Assembly (NCBI RefSeq): GCF_000282895.1
Contig: NZ_ALBQ01000011.1
Location: 62,001 to 126,000, forward strand
Reading direction: 5' to 3'
Length of the DNA stretch: 64,000 nt
Source: Sphingomonas sp. ATCC 31555
GTDB lineage: Bacteria > Pseudomonadota > Alphaproteobacteria > Sphingomonadales > Sphingomonadaceae
The position numbers and the translations under genes are program-made. The number at the start of each line of letters is the position of its first letter. The first letter of the stretch is position 1. A model generated the notes under the pieces. It made no database searches. It had not been told where the DNA came from and saw nothing but the letters and a program-made list of their open reading frames with translations. Of this stretch, positions 42,684 through 51,535 are shown in pieces.

Positions 42684-43312
42684 TGCCCCACACCTATGAA
42701 ACCGATGGCGCCGCCATCTACCAGCAGTCCTTCGCGATGATCCGCACCGAGGCCGATCTCTCCCGCTTCTCGGGCGAGGAAGAGCCGGTGGCGGTGCGGA
42801 TGATTCATGCCGCCGGCATGATCGCGCTGGCGCCGCATATCCGCTTCTCGTCCGGCTTCGCCAGCACGGCGCGGGCGGCGCTGGCCGACGGTGCGCCGAT
42901 CCTGTGCGACGCGCGCATGGTCTCGGAAGGGATCACCCGCGTCCGCCTGCCGTCGAACAATCCCGTGCTCTGCACCCTGCACGACGCTGCGGTGCCGCCG
43001 CTGGCGCAGCGCATGGCCAACACCCGTTCGGCCGCCGCGCTGGAGCTGTGGCGTCCGCATCTCGCCGGATCGGTCGTCGCGATCGGCAACGCGCCTACCG
43101 CGCTGTTCCACCTGCTCAACATGCTGGAGGATCCGCATTGCCCGCGCCCCGCGGCGATCATCGGCTGTCCAGTGGGTTTTGTGGGCGCCGCGGAATCAAA
43201 GGCAGCGCTTTGGGCCGCTCCCCCGGCCCCGTGCTGCATCGTCGAAGGCCGGCTCGGCGGTAGCGCGATCACCGTCGCCGCCGTCAACGCGCTGGCGAGC
43301 CGCGCCGAATGA
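42683..43312 (+). CDS. cobH: Precorrin-8X methylmutase CobH
   Basis: A 209-aa CobH: YQQSFAMIRTEADLSRF, the catalytic His in VRMIHAAGM (about residue 44), DARMVSEGITRVRL and CPVGFVGAAESKAAL. It moves a methyl from C11 to C12 to give hydrogenobyrinate. A much longer upstream open frame is ignored since ATG 42683 overlaps the cobG stop. Confidence 0.96.
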   Translation: MPHTYETDGAAIYQQSFAMIRTEADLSRFSGEEEPVAVRMIHAAGMIALAPHIRFSSGFASTARAALADGAPILCDARMVSEGITRVRLPSNNPVLCTLHDAAVPPLAQRMANTRSAAALELWRPHLAGSVVAIGNAPTALFHLLNMLEDPHCPRPAAIIGCPVGFVGAAESKAALWAAPPAPCCIVEGRLGGSAITVAAVNALASRAE

Positions 43313-44034
43313 GCTCCGGCACCATTCACGGCGTCGGTCTTGGCCCCGGCGCGCCCGATCTGCTCAGCGTGCGTGCCGATCGGCTGGTGCGCGGCGCGCG
43401 GCACGTCGCCTATTTCCGCAAGGCCGGGCGGCCGGGCCAGGCGCGGCGCATCGCCGAAGGAATGCTGCGCGCCGACGCGGTCGAACTGCCGATGGAATAT
43501 CCGGTGACGACGGAGATCCCCGTCACCGATCCGCGGTACAATGCCTGGCTTTCGGCCTTCTATGCCGATTGCACCGAACGTCTGCTCGCGCTGGCCAGGG
43601 AGGGCGAGGACGTGGTGGTGCTGTGCGAGGGCGATCCGTTCTTCTACGGCTCGTTCATGCACCTGCATGCGCGGCTTTCCGGCCGGGCACCGGTGGCGGT
43701 GGTGCCGGGGATCACCGGCATGGCAGGCGCCTGGAACGCCACCGGCCAGCCGATCACTTGGGGCGACGACGTGCTGACGATCGCCATGGCGACGCTGCCC
43801 GAAGAGGAACTGGTCCGCCGCATTCGCGATACCGATGCGCTGGTGGTGATGAAGATCGGCCGCAACTTGGCCAAGCTGCGCCGTGCGGTTGCGGCGGCGG
43901 GCCGCGAGGCCGAGGCCTGGCTGGTCGAACACGCGGCGATGCCCGATCAGCGGGTTACGCTGCTCGCGGAGGCGACGAGCGTAACGCCCTATTTCTCGAT
44001 CCTGCTGATCCACGGTCGGGGGCGGCGGCCATGA
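43309..44034 (+). CDS. cobI: Precorrin-2 C20-methyltransferase CobI
   Basis: A 241-aa tetrapyrrole methylase: [19 protein letters not shown] (SAM-binding N-loop), EYPVT, VVVLCEGDPFFYGSFMHL and VVPGITGMAGAWNATGQPI. It adds the C20 methyl of precorrin-3A. It overlaps cobH and cobJ with ATGA junctions. Confidence 0.95.
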   Translation: MSSGTIHGVGLGPGAPDLLSVRADRLVRGARHVAYFRKAGRPGQARRIAEGMLRADAVELPMEYPVTTEIPVTDPRYNAWLSAFYADCTERLLALAREGEDVVVLCEGDPFFYGSFMHLHARLSGRAPVAVVPGITGMAGAWNATGQPITWGDDVLTIAMATLPEEELVRRIRDTDALVVMKIGRNLAKLRRAVAAAGREAEAWLVEHAAMPDQRVTLLAEATSVTPYFSILLIHGRGRRP

Positions 44035-44789
44035 CCGGCTGGTTGGCCATTGCCGGGCTGGGACCGGGCGACGATGCACTGGTCACGCCGGAGGTCACCG
44101 ACGCGCTGGCGCAGGCGACGGATATCGTCGGCTATATCCCTTATGTCGCGCGGATCGCGCCGCGTGCGGCGCTGACGCTGCACGCTTCGGACAATCGGGT
44201 GGAACTGGATCGCGCTGCGCTCGCGCTCGATCTGGCGGTGCGGGGCCGGCGGGTGGTGGTCGTCTCCTCGGGCGATCCGGGCGTGTTCGCCATGGCGGCT
44301 GCGGTGTTCGAGGCGCTGGAGACCGGGCCGGAGGCGTGGCGCGCGCTCGACATCCGCGTCCTGCCGGGCATCACCGCGATGCTGGCGGCAAGCGCGCGGG
44401 CCGGCGCGCCGCTCGGCCATGATTTCTGCGCGATCAACCTCTCGGACAATCTCAAGCCCTGGGCGCTGATCGAAAAGCGCCTCCGGCTGGCGGCCGAGGC
44501 GGATTTCGCGATGGCCTTCTACAATCCGCGGTCGAAGGCCCGGCCGGAGGGCTTTGCGCGCGTGCTGGACGTGCTGCGCGCATGCTGCGGCGCAGATCGG
44601 CCCGTCCTCTTCGCCCGCGCGGTTTCCACGCCGCAGGAGGCGCTGCGCATCGTGCCGCTAGGGGATGCCCGCGCCGAAATGGCGGACATGCGCACGATGG
44701 TGATCCTGGGCTCCAGCCGCACACGCGTTATCGATCGCGCGGCCGGGCCGATCCTCTACACGCCGCGCTTCGTGGCGGAGGGCGTGTGA
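44031..44789 (+). CDS. cobJ: Precorrin-3B C17-methyltransferase CobJ
   Basis: A 252-aa methylase: WLAIAGLGPGDDALVTPEV, ADIVGYIPYV-like TDIVGYIPYVARI, VVSSGDPGVFAMAAAVFE, LPGITAMLAASARAGAPLGHDFCAINLSD (in parts) and AMAFYNPRSKAR. It performs methylation with ring contraction. Its last 34 bp overlap the 3' end of the convergent cobK. Confidence 0.96.
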   Translation: MTGWLAIAGLGPGDDALVTPEVTDALAQATDIVGYIPYVARIAPRAALTLHASDNRVELDRAALALDLAVRGRRVVVVSSGDPGVFAMAAAVFEALETGPEAWRALDIRVLPGITAMLAASARAGAPLGHDFCAINLSDNLKPWALIEKRLRLAAEADFAMAFYNPRSKARPEGFARVLDVLRACCGADRPVLFARAVSTPQEALRIVPLGDARAEMADMRTMVILGSSRTRVIDRAAGPILYTPRFVAEGV

Positions 44790-45514
44790 GCCAGCCAGTC
44801 GAGCACCGCTTCGGGTTTCGTCACCTCGGCGCGCGGCGGCAGCGCCGGACGGTCGATCATCAGCACGGGAAGGCCCAGCGCACGGGCGGCGATCAGCTTG
44901 GCTTCGGCGCCGCTGCCTCCGGCATTTTTGCAGACAACAAGGTCGATGCGGTGCGCGGCCATCAGCGCATGGTCGCGCTCCGGAGTGAATGGGCCGCGAT
45001 CGACGATCAGATGATGGTCGGGCAGCGGCGGCGGCACGGCCGGTGCATCGACGAAGCGCAGGACATAGTGGTGCTGGGGCTGGCGGGCGAAAGCTGCGAT
45101 ATGCAGCCGACCCAGCGCCAGCAGCACCCGCCGGGCCGATCCATTGAGCGCAGCGACGGCGCCATCGATGTCCGGCACATGCTGCCAGCGATCCCCTGCG
45201 ACCGGCGCCCAGGCAGGGCGGGTGAGTGCGAGCAGCGGCACGCCGCTGGCTGCCGCCGCGGTAACGGCGTTACCGCTCATCGTCGCGGCGAAAGGGTGGG
45301 TCGCATCCACGAGATGCGTCACCTGCTGTTCGCGCAGATAGGTCGCCAGCCCCTCCGCGCCGCCGAACCCGCCGACCCGAATCGGGATCGGCTGCGCGCG
45401 CGGATGATCGGTGCGGCCGGCATAGCTCAGCGTCGCGGGCACGCCCCGCTGCGCCAGCAGGTGGGCAAGCGCGCTCGCTTCGGTGGTGCCGCCCAGCAGC
45501 AGGATGTTCGGCAT
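44756..45514 (-). CDS. cobK: Precorrin-6A reductase CobK, on the opposite strand within the operon
   Basis: A 252-aa NAD(P)H-dependent reductase: [20 protein letters not shown] (Rossmann start), LVDATHPFAATMSGNAVTAA, VLLALGRLHIAAFA and KNAGGSGAEAKLIAARALGLPVLMIDRP in parts. It is the only cob gene read leftward. It overlaps cobJ at its 3' end, and its ATG (45514-45512) overlaps the cobL ATG (45513-45515) head to head. Its promoter and ribosome site must therefore lie inside cobL (for example AGGGGAG-like sequence on that strand). Confidence 0.95.
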   Translation of the reverse strand: MPNILLLGGTTEASALAHLLAQRGVPATLSYAGRTDHPRAQPIPIRVGGFGGAEGLATYLREQQVTHLVDATHPFAATMSGNAVTAAAASGVPLLALTRPAWAPVAGDRWQHVPDIDGAVAALNGSARRVLLALGRLHIAAFARQPQHHYVLRFVDAPAVPPPLPDHHLIVDRGPFTPERDHALMAAHRIDLVVCKNAGGSGAEAKLIAARALGLPVLMIDRPALPPRAEVTKPEAVLDWLAHTPSATKRGV

Positions 45515-46709
45515 GGCTGAGCTCCCCTGGTTGACCATCCTCGGCCTTGGCGAAGACGGGGTGGACGGCCTCTCCGCCGCCGCCCGCGCGGCACTCGACG
45601 ACGCCGATCTGGTGATGGGCGCTGCCCGCCACCTGGCACTGCTGCCGGGGCTTAAGTGCGGAGCGGTGGAATGGCCAGTGCCCTTCGCCGATGGTGTACC
45701 GCTGCTACTGGCCAAGCGTGGGCGGCGGGTGGTGCTGCTCGCATCCGGCGATCCGTTCTGGTTCGGCGCGGGGACCAGCGTGACTCGCCACCTCGCGCCC
45801 GATGAATGGGTCGCGCATCCGGCGCCCTCCAGCTTCGCGCTCGCCGCCGCGCGGCTGGGCTGGGCGCTGGAGGAGACCGGCTGTCTGGGCCTCCATGCGG
45901 CGCCCTTGGCCCGGCTGCGCCCGCATCTGGCGCGGGGCCGCCGCCTGCTGGTATTGGTGCGAGACGGCGCGGCAGTGGCCGGGCTGGCGGGCTATCTGGA
46001 GGGGCAGGGATTCGGCGCTTCCGCGCTGCATGTGCTGGAGGCGCTGGGCGGGCAGCGCGAGCGACGCCGGTGCGTGCCGGCTGCCGGCTTCGCGCTCGAC
46101 GACATCGCGCATCCGGTGCTGGTCGGCATCGAACTAACCGGGGGGGGTGCGGTGCTGCCGGTTGCCTCCGGCCTGCCGGACGACTGGTTTGCGTCGGACG
46201 GCCAACTCACCAAGCGGCCGGTGCGTGCACTCACGGTATCCGCGCTGGCGCCTCAGCCGGGTGAGTTGCTGTGGGATATCGGCGCGGGATCGGGTTCGAT
46301 CGGCATCGAGTGGCTGCTGGCGCATCCTGCCAACCGTGCCGTGGCGATTGAGGCCGATCCGATCCGCGCCGACCGCGCTCGCGCCAATGCCGCCGCGCTC
46401 GGGGTCGATCGGCTGACCGTGCTGACTGGGCGGGCGCCGGGCCTGTTGCCATCCGATCGGCCCGATGCGGTGTTCATCGGTGGCGGCCTTTCGCAGGGGA
46501 TGCTCGACGCCCTTTGGGCGCGATTGCCGGCGGGGGCGCGGATGGTGGCCAATGCGGTGACGCTCGAATCCGAAGCGCTGCTCGCGCAGTGGCACGGCGC
46601 AAATGGCGGCAGCCTGCTACGCATCGACCTCGCCGACGCGGCGCCGCTCGGCAGTCGGCATGGCTGGAAGGCGCGCTATCCCGTGGTGCAATGGAGCGTC
46701 ACGCGATGA
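45513..46709 (+). CDS. cobL: Precorrin-6Y C5,15-methyltransferase (decarboxylating) CobL
   Basis: A 398-aa fusion of two methylases: CbiE-like N-terminal domain ([34 protein letters not shown]) and CbiT-like C-terminal domain (about 215-398: [31 protein letters not shown] in parts, [31 protein letters not shown]). It methylates C5 and C15 and decarboxylates ring C acetate. Its start codon overlaps that of cobK on the other strand; ATGA-type overlap with cobE. Confidence 0.96.
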   Translation: MAELPWLTILGLGEDGVDGLSAAARAALDDADLVMGAARHLALLPGLKCGAVEWPVPFADGVPLLLAKRGRRVVLLASGDPFWFGAGTSVTRHLAPDEWVAHPAPSSFALAAARLGWALEETGCLGLHAAPLARLRPHLARGRRLLVLVRDGAAVAGLAGYLEGQGFGASALHVLEALGGQRERRRCVPAAGFALDDIAHPVLVGIELTGGGAVLPVASGLPDDWFASDGQLTKRPVRALTVSALAPQPGELLWDIGAGSGSIGIEWLLAHPANRAVAIEADPIRADRARANAAALGVDRLTVLTGRAPGLLPSDRPDAVFIGGGLSQGMLDALWARLPAGARMVANAVTLESEALLAQWHGANGGSLLRIDLADAAPLGSRHGWKARYPVVQWSVTR

Positions 46710-47053
46710 TCGTCGCCGGCTTCGGCTATCGCAGCGGCGCGACGCTGGAGTCGCTGCGCGCCGCGCTTGCGTTGGCCCAGCGGGGTGCCCCCGGCGTCAC
46801 GCACGTCGCGACCGTGGCGGACAAGCTGCCGCTGGTCGTCGGCCTCGGCCTGCCGACGATCGATGTCGCGGAACTGCACGCGATCGAAACGGCCACTCGG
46901 TCCGCCGCCAGCCTTGCCGCTCGCGGCACCGGCAGCGTCGCCGAGGCCGCCGCGCTTGCCGCTGCCGGCCCGGGTGCGCGGCTGCTCGTGTCCCGCCGCA
47001 TTTCCGAAGACCGCCTAGCCACCTGCGCCATCGCTCAAGGGACCCTTGCATGA
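46706..47053 (+). CDS. cobE: Cobalamin biosynthesis protein CobE
   Basis: A 115-aa CobE/CbiG-C-like protein: [54 protein letters not shown] [37 protein letters not shown] (in parts). Its role in the aerobic pathway is poorly defined; it is homologous to the C-terminal part of CbiG. ATG overlaps the cobL stop; ATGA with cobM. Confidence 0.9.
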   Translation: MIVAGFGYRSGATLESLRAALALAQRGAPGVTHVATVADKLPLVVGLGLPTIDVAELHAIETATRSAASLAARGTGSVAEAAALAAAGPGARLLVSRRISEDRLATCAIAQGTLA

Positions 47054-47811
47054 CTGTCCATTTCATCGGCGCCGGCCCCGGCGCACCCGATCTGCTCACG
47101 CTGCGCGGCCGCGACCTGATCGCGGCCAGTCCGGTGTGCCTCTATGCCGGCTCGCTGATCCCGGAAGCGATCCTCGGCCATTGCCCGCCCGGTGCCCGGA
47201 TCGTGAACACCGCGCCGATGCATCTCAATCAGATTGTTGAGGAAATCCAGGCGGCGGAGGAGGCGGGCCATGATGTTGCCCGGCTGCATTCGGGCGATCT
47301 TTCGGTCTGGTCGGCGATGGGCGAGCAGCTCCGCCGGCTCCGCGCGCTTGGCATTCCCTTCACCGTCACGCCCGGCGTGCCCGCCTTCTCGGCGGCGGCG
47401 GCCGCGCTGGAGGCGGAGCTGACGCTGCCCGAACTCGGCCAGTCGCTGGTGCTAACCCGCACTCCCGGCCGTGCCAGCCGGATGCCCGAACGCGAGAGCC
47501 TGGCCAACTTCGCCGCCACCGGCGCTACCCTGGCGATCCACCTTTCGATCCACAACCTGGCGAAGGTCGTGGCCGATCTGCTGCCGGTCTATGGTGCACA
47601 CTGCCCGGCCGCAGTGGTGTGGCGAGCGAGCTGGCCCGATGAACGAATCGTGTGCGCGACGTTAGCGATGATTGAAGCGGCGGTGGCCGGCAGCATCGAA
47701 CGGACGGCGCTGATTCTCGTCGGGCCGGTGCTGGGGGCGACGGACTTCGCCGAAAGCAGTCTGTACGCGCCCGGCTATGATCGCCGCTTCCGCCTGCAGG
47801 CGGCGCTATGA
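47050..47811 (+). CDS. cobM: Precorrin-4 C11-methyltransferase CobM
   Basis: A 253-aa methylase: [73 protein letters not shown] in parts and [13 protein letters not shown]. It methylates C11 to give precorrin-5. ATGA overlaps at both ends. Confidence 0.97.
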   Translation: MTVHFIGAGPGAPDLLTLRGRDLIAASPVCLYAGSLIPEAILGHCPPGARIVNTAPMHLNQIVEEIQAAEEAGHDVARLHSGDLSVWSAMGEQLRRLRALGIPFTVTPGVPAFSAAAAALEAELTLPELGQSLVLTRTPGRASRMPERESLANFAATGATLAIHLSIHNLAKVVADLLPVYGAHCPAAVVWRASWPDERIVCATLAMIEAAVAGSIERTALILVGPVLGATDFAESSLYAPGYDRRFRLQAAL

Positions 47812-49118
47812 GCCTCCCCGGCCTCATCATTGCCGCACCCGCATCGGGCACCGGCAAGACAACGGTGATGCTGGGCCTGTTGCGGGCACTGGCCGAAGAC
47901 GGCGTGACGGTGCAGCCGTTCAAGAACGGGCCGGATTATATCGATCCTGCCTTCCACCGGGCGGCGTGCGGGCGCGCGTCGTTCAATCTCGACAGCTGGG
48001 CGATGGGCGCGCCCCTGCTCGCGGGAGTCACCGCGCGGGCGGCGGGGGCCGATCTGGTGCTGGCGGAAGGATCGATGGGGCTGTTCGATGGCGTCGCGCA
48101 GACCGGGGCGAGCGGCACCGGCGCCACGGCCGATCTCGCCCGCCGGATGGGCTGGCCGGTGGTGCTGGTGATCGACGTGTCCGGCCAGGCGCAGTCGGCG
48201 GCGGCAACCGCGCTCGGCTTCGCCCGCCTCGATTCGTCGGTGCCGTTCGCGGGCGTGATCCTCAACCGTGTCGCGAGCCCGCGGCACGAGCGGCTGGTGC
48301 GGGCAGGCATGGCAGCGGCCGGCATCCGGGTGCTGGGCGCGCTCCCCCGTTGCGCAGATCTCGCCCTGCCCGAGCGACATCTGGGGCTGGTGCAGGCGGT
48401 GGAACATCCTGATCTCGATCAAACGATCGCCGCCTACGCGGCCTTCATCCGTGCGCATCTCGATCTGGCGGCTATTCACCGCGCGGCGGCATGCCGAGGC
48501 GATGATGCCACCGACGGCCGTTTGCCCGCCCCGCCGGCGCAGCGCATCGCCATTGCGCAGGATGCCGCCTTCTCTTTCCTCTACCCGCACCTGCTCGAAG
48601 GATGGCGGGCGGCCGGTGCGGCAATCCTGCCCTTCTCGCCATTGGCCGATGAAGCGCCCGCAGCGGATGCCGATCTGGTCTGGCTGCCCGGCGGCTATCC
48701 GGAGCTGCACGCCGGCACCATCGCCGCCGCCGCTACCTTCCTCGCCGGCCTGCGTCGCCATGCCGGCACTCGGCCGGTGCACGGCGAGTGCGGCGGCTAT
48801 ATGGTGCTCGGTGAGGCGCTGATCGACAAAAGCGGGATCGAGCACCGCATGGCCGGCCTCCTCGGTCTCGTCACCAGCCACGCACATCGCAAGATGCATC
48901 TCGGCTATCGCCAGGCGACGCTGCTGGCGCCGATTGCCGGCATCACAGCGGGCACGCGGCTCACCGGCCATGAATTCCACTATTCTACCATTGTGACGCA
49001 GGGCGATGCCCCGCTTGCGCAGGTCGTCGATGCGGAGGGCAATGGCGTTGCCGAGACCGGATCGGTGCGCGGGCCGGTGACCGGCAGCTTCTTCCATCTG
49101 ATCGCGGCCGCGGCATGA
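47808..49118 (+). CDS. cobB: Hydrogenobyrinic acid a,c-diamide synthase CobB
   Basis: A 436-aa two-domain amidotransferase. The N-terminal ATP-binding domain has [33 protein letters not shown] and EGSMGLFDG. The C-terminal class I glutaminase domain has [11 protein letters not shown], the nucleophile Cys in [11 protein letters not shown] (about residue 328) and TGHEFHYS. It amidates side chains a and c before cobalt insertion. ATGA junctions on both sides. Confidence 0.96.
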   Translation: MSLPGLIIAAPASGTGKTTVMLGLLRALAEDGVTVQPFKNGPDYIDPAFHRAACGRASFNLDSWAMGAPLLAGVTARAAGADLVLAEGSMGLFDGVAQTGASGTGATADLARRMGWPVVLVIDVSGQAQSAAATALGFARLDSSVPFAGVILNRVASPRHERLVRAGMAAAGIRVLGALPRCADLALPERHLGLVQAVEHPDLDQTIAAYAAFIRAHLDLAAIHRAAACRGDDATDGRLPAPPAQRIAIAQDAAFSFLYPHLLEGWRAAGAAILPFSPLADEAPAADADLVWLPGGYPELHAGTIAAAATFLAGLRRHAGTRPVHGECGGYMVLGEALIDKSGIEHRMAGLLGLVTSHAHRKMHLGYRQATLLAPIAGITAGTRLTGHEFHYSTIVTQGDAPLAQVVDAEGNGVAETGSVRGPVTGSFFHLIAAAA

Positions 49119-49858
49119 TCGCGCTCCAACTGATCGGCATCGGCACGGGCAATCCGGAGCATCTGACCCTGGAGGCGGTGCGCGCGCTCAACGCCGCCGA
49201 TCTGATCCTGGTGCCCCGCAAGGACAATGCCACCGATCTCGCCGATCTGCGCCACGCGATCTGCGCGGCGGTGCTGGCGCGGCCCGTGCCGATCGCCGTG
49301 TTCGACATGCCGGTACGCGCAGGTGCGGGCGACTATCTCCAGGCGGTGCAGGACTGGCACGGCGCGATCGCCACGGCGTGGCGCACCACGATCGACACGC
49401 ATCTGCCGCGGGGGGGAGCGGTGGCACTGCTCGTCTGGGGCGATCCTTCGCTCTATGACAGCTCGCTGCGGATCGCGGCGCGGCTGCCGGATGTGTCAGT
49501 GCGGGTGGTGCCGGGAATCACCAGTATTCAGGCGCTCACCGCCGCCCATGCAATCCCCCTCAACCCGCTGGCCGGCTCGGTGACGATCACCACCGGCCGC
49601 CTGCTGCGCACGCATGGCTGGCCCGAAGGCGTGGAGATGCTGGCGGTGATGCTGGATGGCGCTTGTGCGTTCGAAACGCTCGATCCTTACGGCATGCGCA
49701 TCTGGTGGGGCGCCTATCTCGGTATGTCGCAGCAGGCACTTGACCACGGCCTGCTTGCCGAAGCCCGGCCGCGCATCGTCGCCGCCCGTGCAGCCCTGCG
49801 CGCTCGGCATGGCTGGATCATGGACGTGTATCTGCTTCGAAAGGACCCCGCCGAATGA
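49115..49858 (+). CDS. cobF: Precorrin-6A synthase (deacetylating) CobF
   Basis: A 247-aa methylase with LIGIGTGNPEHLTLEAVRAL, LILVPRKDNATDLADLR, LLVWGDPSLYDSSLRIA and VVPGITSIQALTAAHAIPL. It is specific to the aerobic route: C1 methylation with loss of acetate. ATGA overlaps with cobB and cobO. Confidence 0.95.
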   Translation: MIALQLIGIGTGNPEHLTLEAVRALNAADLILVPRKDNATDLADLRHAICAAVLARPVPIAVFDMPVRAGAGDYLQAVQDWHGAIATAWRTTIDTHLPRGGAVALLVWGDPSLYDSSLRIAARLPDVSVRVVPGITSIQALTAAHAIPLNPLAGSVTITTGRLLRTHGWPEGVEMLAVMLDGACAFETLDPYGMRIWWGAYLGMSQQALDHGLLAEARPRIVAARAALRARHGWIMDVYLLRKDPAE

Positions 49859-50457
49859 CTCGCGACGATGCCGCGCATGCCGAAAAGATGCGCAAGATCC
49901 AGGCCGCCCGCGCCACTATGATGGAGACGAAGACCGAGGAAAAGGGACTGCTGATCGTCCATACCGGCAAGGGCAAGGGCAAGAGCAGCGCCGCCATGGG
50001 CATGGTCGTCCGCGCGATCGGCCATGGCATGAAGGTGGGCGTCGTCCAGTTCATCAAGGGCGCGATGGTCACGGGTGAGAAGGCGGTGTTCGATGCCTTC
50101 CCCGATCAGGTGGAATTCAAGCCGATGGGCGAAGGCTTCACCTGGGATACGCAAGACCGCGCCCGCGACATCGCCGTCACCCGCACCGCCTGGGACGAAG
50201 TGAAGCGGATGATCGCCGATCCTCGCTATCACATGGTGCTGGCGGACGAGCTGAACATTGCGCTCCGCTACGACTATCTGCCGCTCGACGAAGTGCTGGC
50301 GGTGCTCGCCGCCCGCCCGCCGATGAAGCATGTCATCGTCACCGGTCGCAACGCGCCCGATGGTCTGATCGACGCCGCCGATCTGGTCACCGAGATGACG
50401 CAGGTGAAGCACCCATTCCGCTCCGGCGTGAAGGCGCAGGCGGGGATCGAATTCTGA
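49855..50457 (+). CDS. cobO: Cob(I)yrinic acid a,c-diamide adenosyltransferase CobO
   Basis: A 200-aa CobA/CobO-type enzyme: the P-loop HTGKGKGKSSAAMGMVVRA (about 41-59), VGVVQFIKGA, FTWDTQDRARD, HMVLADELNIALRYDYL and VIVTGRNAPDGLIDAADLVTEM. It adenosylates the corrin cobalt. Its TGA stop overlaps the proposed CTG start of bluB. Confidence 0.97.
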   Translation: MTRDDAAHAEKMRKIQAARATMMETKTEEKGLLIVHTGKGKGKSSAAMGMVVRAIGHGMKVGVVQFIKGAMVTGEKAVFDAFPDQVEFKPMGEGFTWDTQDRARDIAVTRTAWDEVKRMIADPRYHMVLADELNIALRYDYLPLDEVLAVLAARPPMKHVIVTGRNAPDGLIDAADLVTEMTQVKHPFRSGVKAQAGIEF

Positions 50458-51098
50458 GCTCTCCGCCCCCCTTTGATGCCGAATTCCGCCAGCAGTTCGA
50501 TACGCTGCTGCGCTGGCGGCGCGACGTTCGCCATTTCGCTCCCGATCCGGTGGCAGAGGCGGAGATGCGCGATCTGCTCGCCTGCATGGCGCTCGCGCCT
50601 TCAGTCGGCAATGCCCAGCCGTGGCGGGTGGTGCGGTTGCGCTCGGCGGAGGTCCGCAAGTGCCTTGCCGCACATGTCGACGCCGAAAATGCCCGGGCGG
50701 CTGCGGCCTATGCAGGGCAATTGCGCGAGGCCGCCTATCGCGCGTTGAAGCTCCACGGCATCCGCGAGGCGCCGGAACTTCTGGCCATCTTCTGCGACGA
50801 AGCGGCGGCGGCCGGCCACGGCCTCGGTATCGCCACCATGCCGGAAATGCTGCGTTATTCCTGCGTCACGGCGATCCACACGCTTTGGCTGGCGGCGCGC
50901 GTGCGGGGTATCGGCATGGGCTGGGTTTCGATCCTCGATCCGCAGACCGTCGGCCAGATGCTGGACGTGCCGAACCGTTGGTCCCTGATCGCGCTGCTGT
51001 GCATCGGCTACCCCGCCGACAATTCGGAAACGCCCGAACTCGAACGCCGCGGTTGGCAGGCACGTGAGCCGCTGGCCGATCGCCTATTTGAACGATGA
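50454..51098 (+). CDS. bluB: 5,6-dimethylbenzimidazole synthase BluB, apparent CTG start
   Basis: A 214-aa nitroreductase-fold enzyme that breaks FMNH2 to form the lower ligand DMB. Family motifs: LLRWRRDVRHFAPDP (FMN binding, N-terminus), CMALAPSVGNAQPWRVVRL, GIATMPEMLRYSCVTAIHTLWLAARVRGIGMGWVSILDP in parts and LCIGYPADNSETPELERRGW. The first ATG/GTG/TTG in frame is the GTG at 50550, which would delete the RRDVR motif. The CTG at 50454 overlaps the cobO TGA as CTGA, mirroring the ATGA junctions of the operon, with CGGGGA 8 nt upstream. The start is therefore inferred. Confidence 0.88.
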   Translation: MSSPPPFDAEFRQQFDTLLRWRRDVRHFAPDPVAEAEMRDLLACMALAPSVGNAQPWRVVRLRSAEVRKCLAAHVDAENARAAAAYAGQLREAAYRALKLHGIREAPELLAIFCDEAAAAGHGLGIATMPEMLRYSCVTAIHTLWLAARVRGIGMGWVSILDPQTVGQMLDVPNRWSLIALLCIGYPADNSETPELERRGWQAREPLADRLFER

Positions 51099-51120
51099 TC
51101 CCCTTTCCGGAGAAAACCGA

Positions 51121-51528
51121 ATGCTGAAGCCCGTGGAGAACGGCCCTGCCGTCGTCGCCTGCAACACCTGCCGCCACAGTGCTGCCATGCGCGAGGATGA
51201 GGAGGGCGTGCGGGGCGGCGCCCGGCTGGTGGAGGCGCTGCGCACTGCCCAGGCCGGCGATCCTCGCTATGCAGGCGTCGCGGTGCAGGAAATGCCCTGC
51301 CTATTCGCCTGCACCGAGCATTGCACCGTGCATCTGCGCGCGCCGGACAAGGTTGGTTACGTCCTGGGCCGTTTCACTCCCGACGCTGACGCGGCCACCG
51401 CCATCCTCGACTACGCTGTCCGCTATGCGGAAAGCGAGCATGGTCGCGTGCCGTTCAAGGAATGGCCGGCGGGGGTGAAGGGGCATTTCCTCGTACGCAC
51501 GCCCCCGCCGGGCTTCGTTGCGGAGTGA
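51121..51528 (+). CDS. DUF1636 metal-binding (2Fe-2S-like) protein
   Basis: A 135-aa protein of the DUF1636 type: VACNTCRHSAAMREDEEGVRGG at the N-terminus, EMPCLFACTEHCTVHLRAPDKVGYVLG in the middle (CxxC and C...C...C pattern) and GRVPFKEWPAGVKGHFL at the end. The four-Cys pattern suggests a ferredoxin-like or metal-carrier role; the family often accompanies cob genes. ATG 51121 follows GGAGA at about 51109. Last gene of the riboswitch-controlled operon. Confidence 0.85.
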   Translation: MLKPVENGPAVVACNTCRHSAAMREDEEGVRGGARLVEALRTAQAGDPRYAGVAVQEMPCLFACTEHCTVHLRAPDKVGYVLGRFTPDADAATAILDYAVRYAESEHGRVPFKEWPAGVKGHFLVRTPPPGFVAE

Positions 51529-51535
51529 TGTGACG

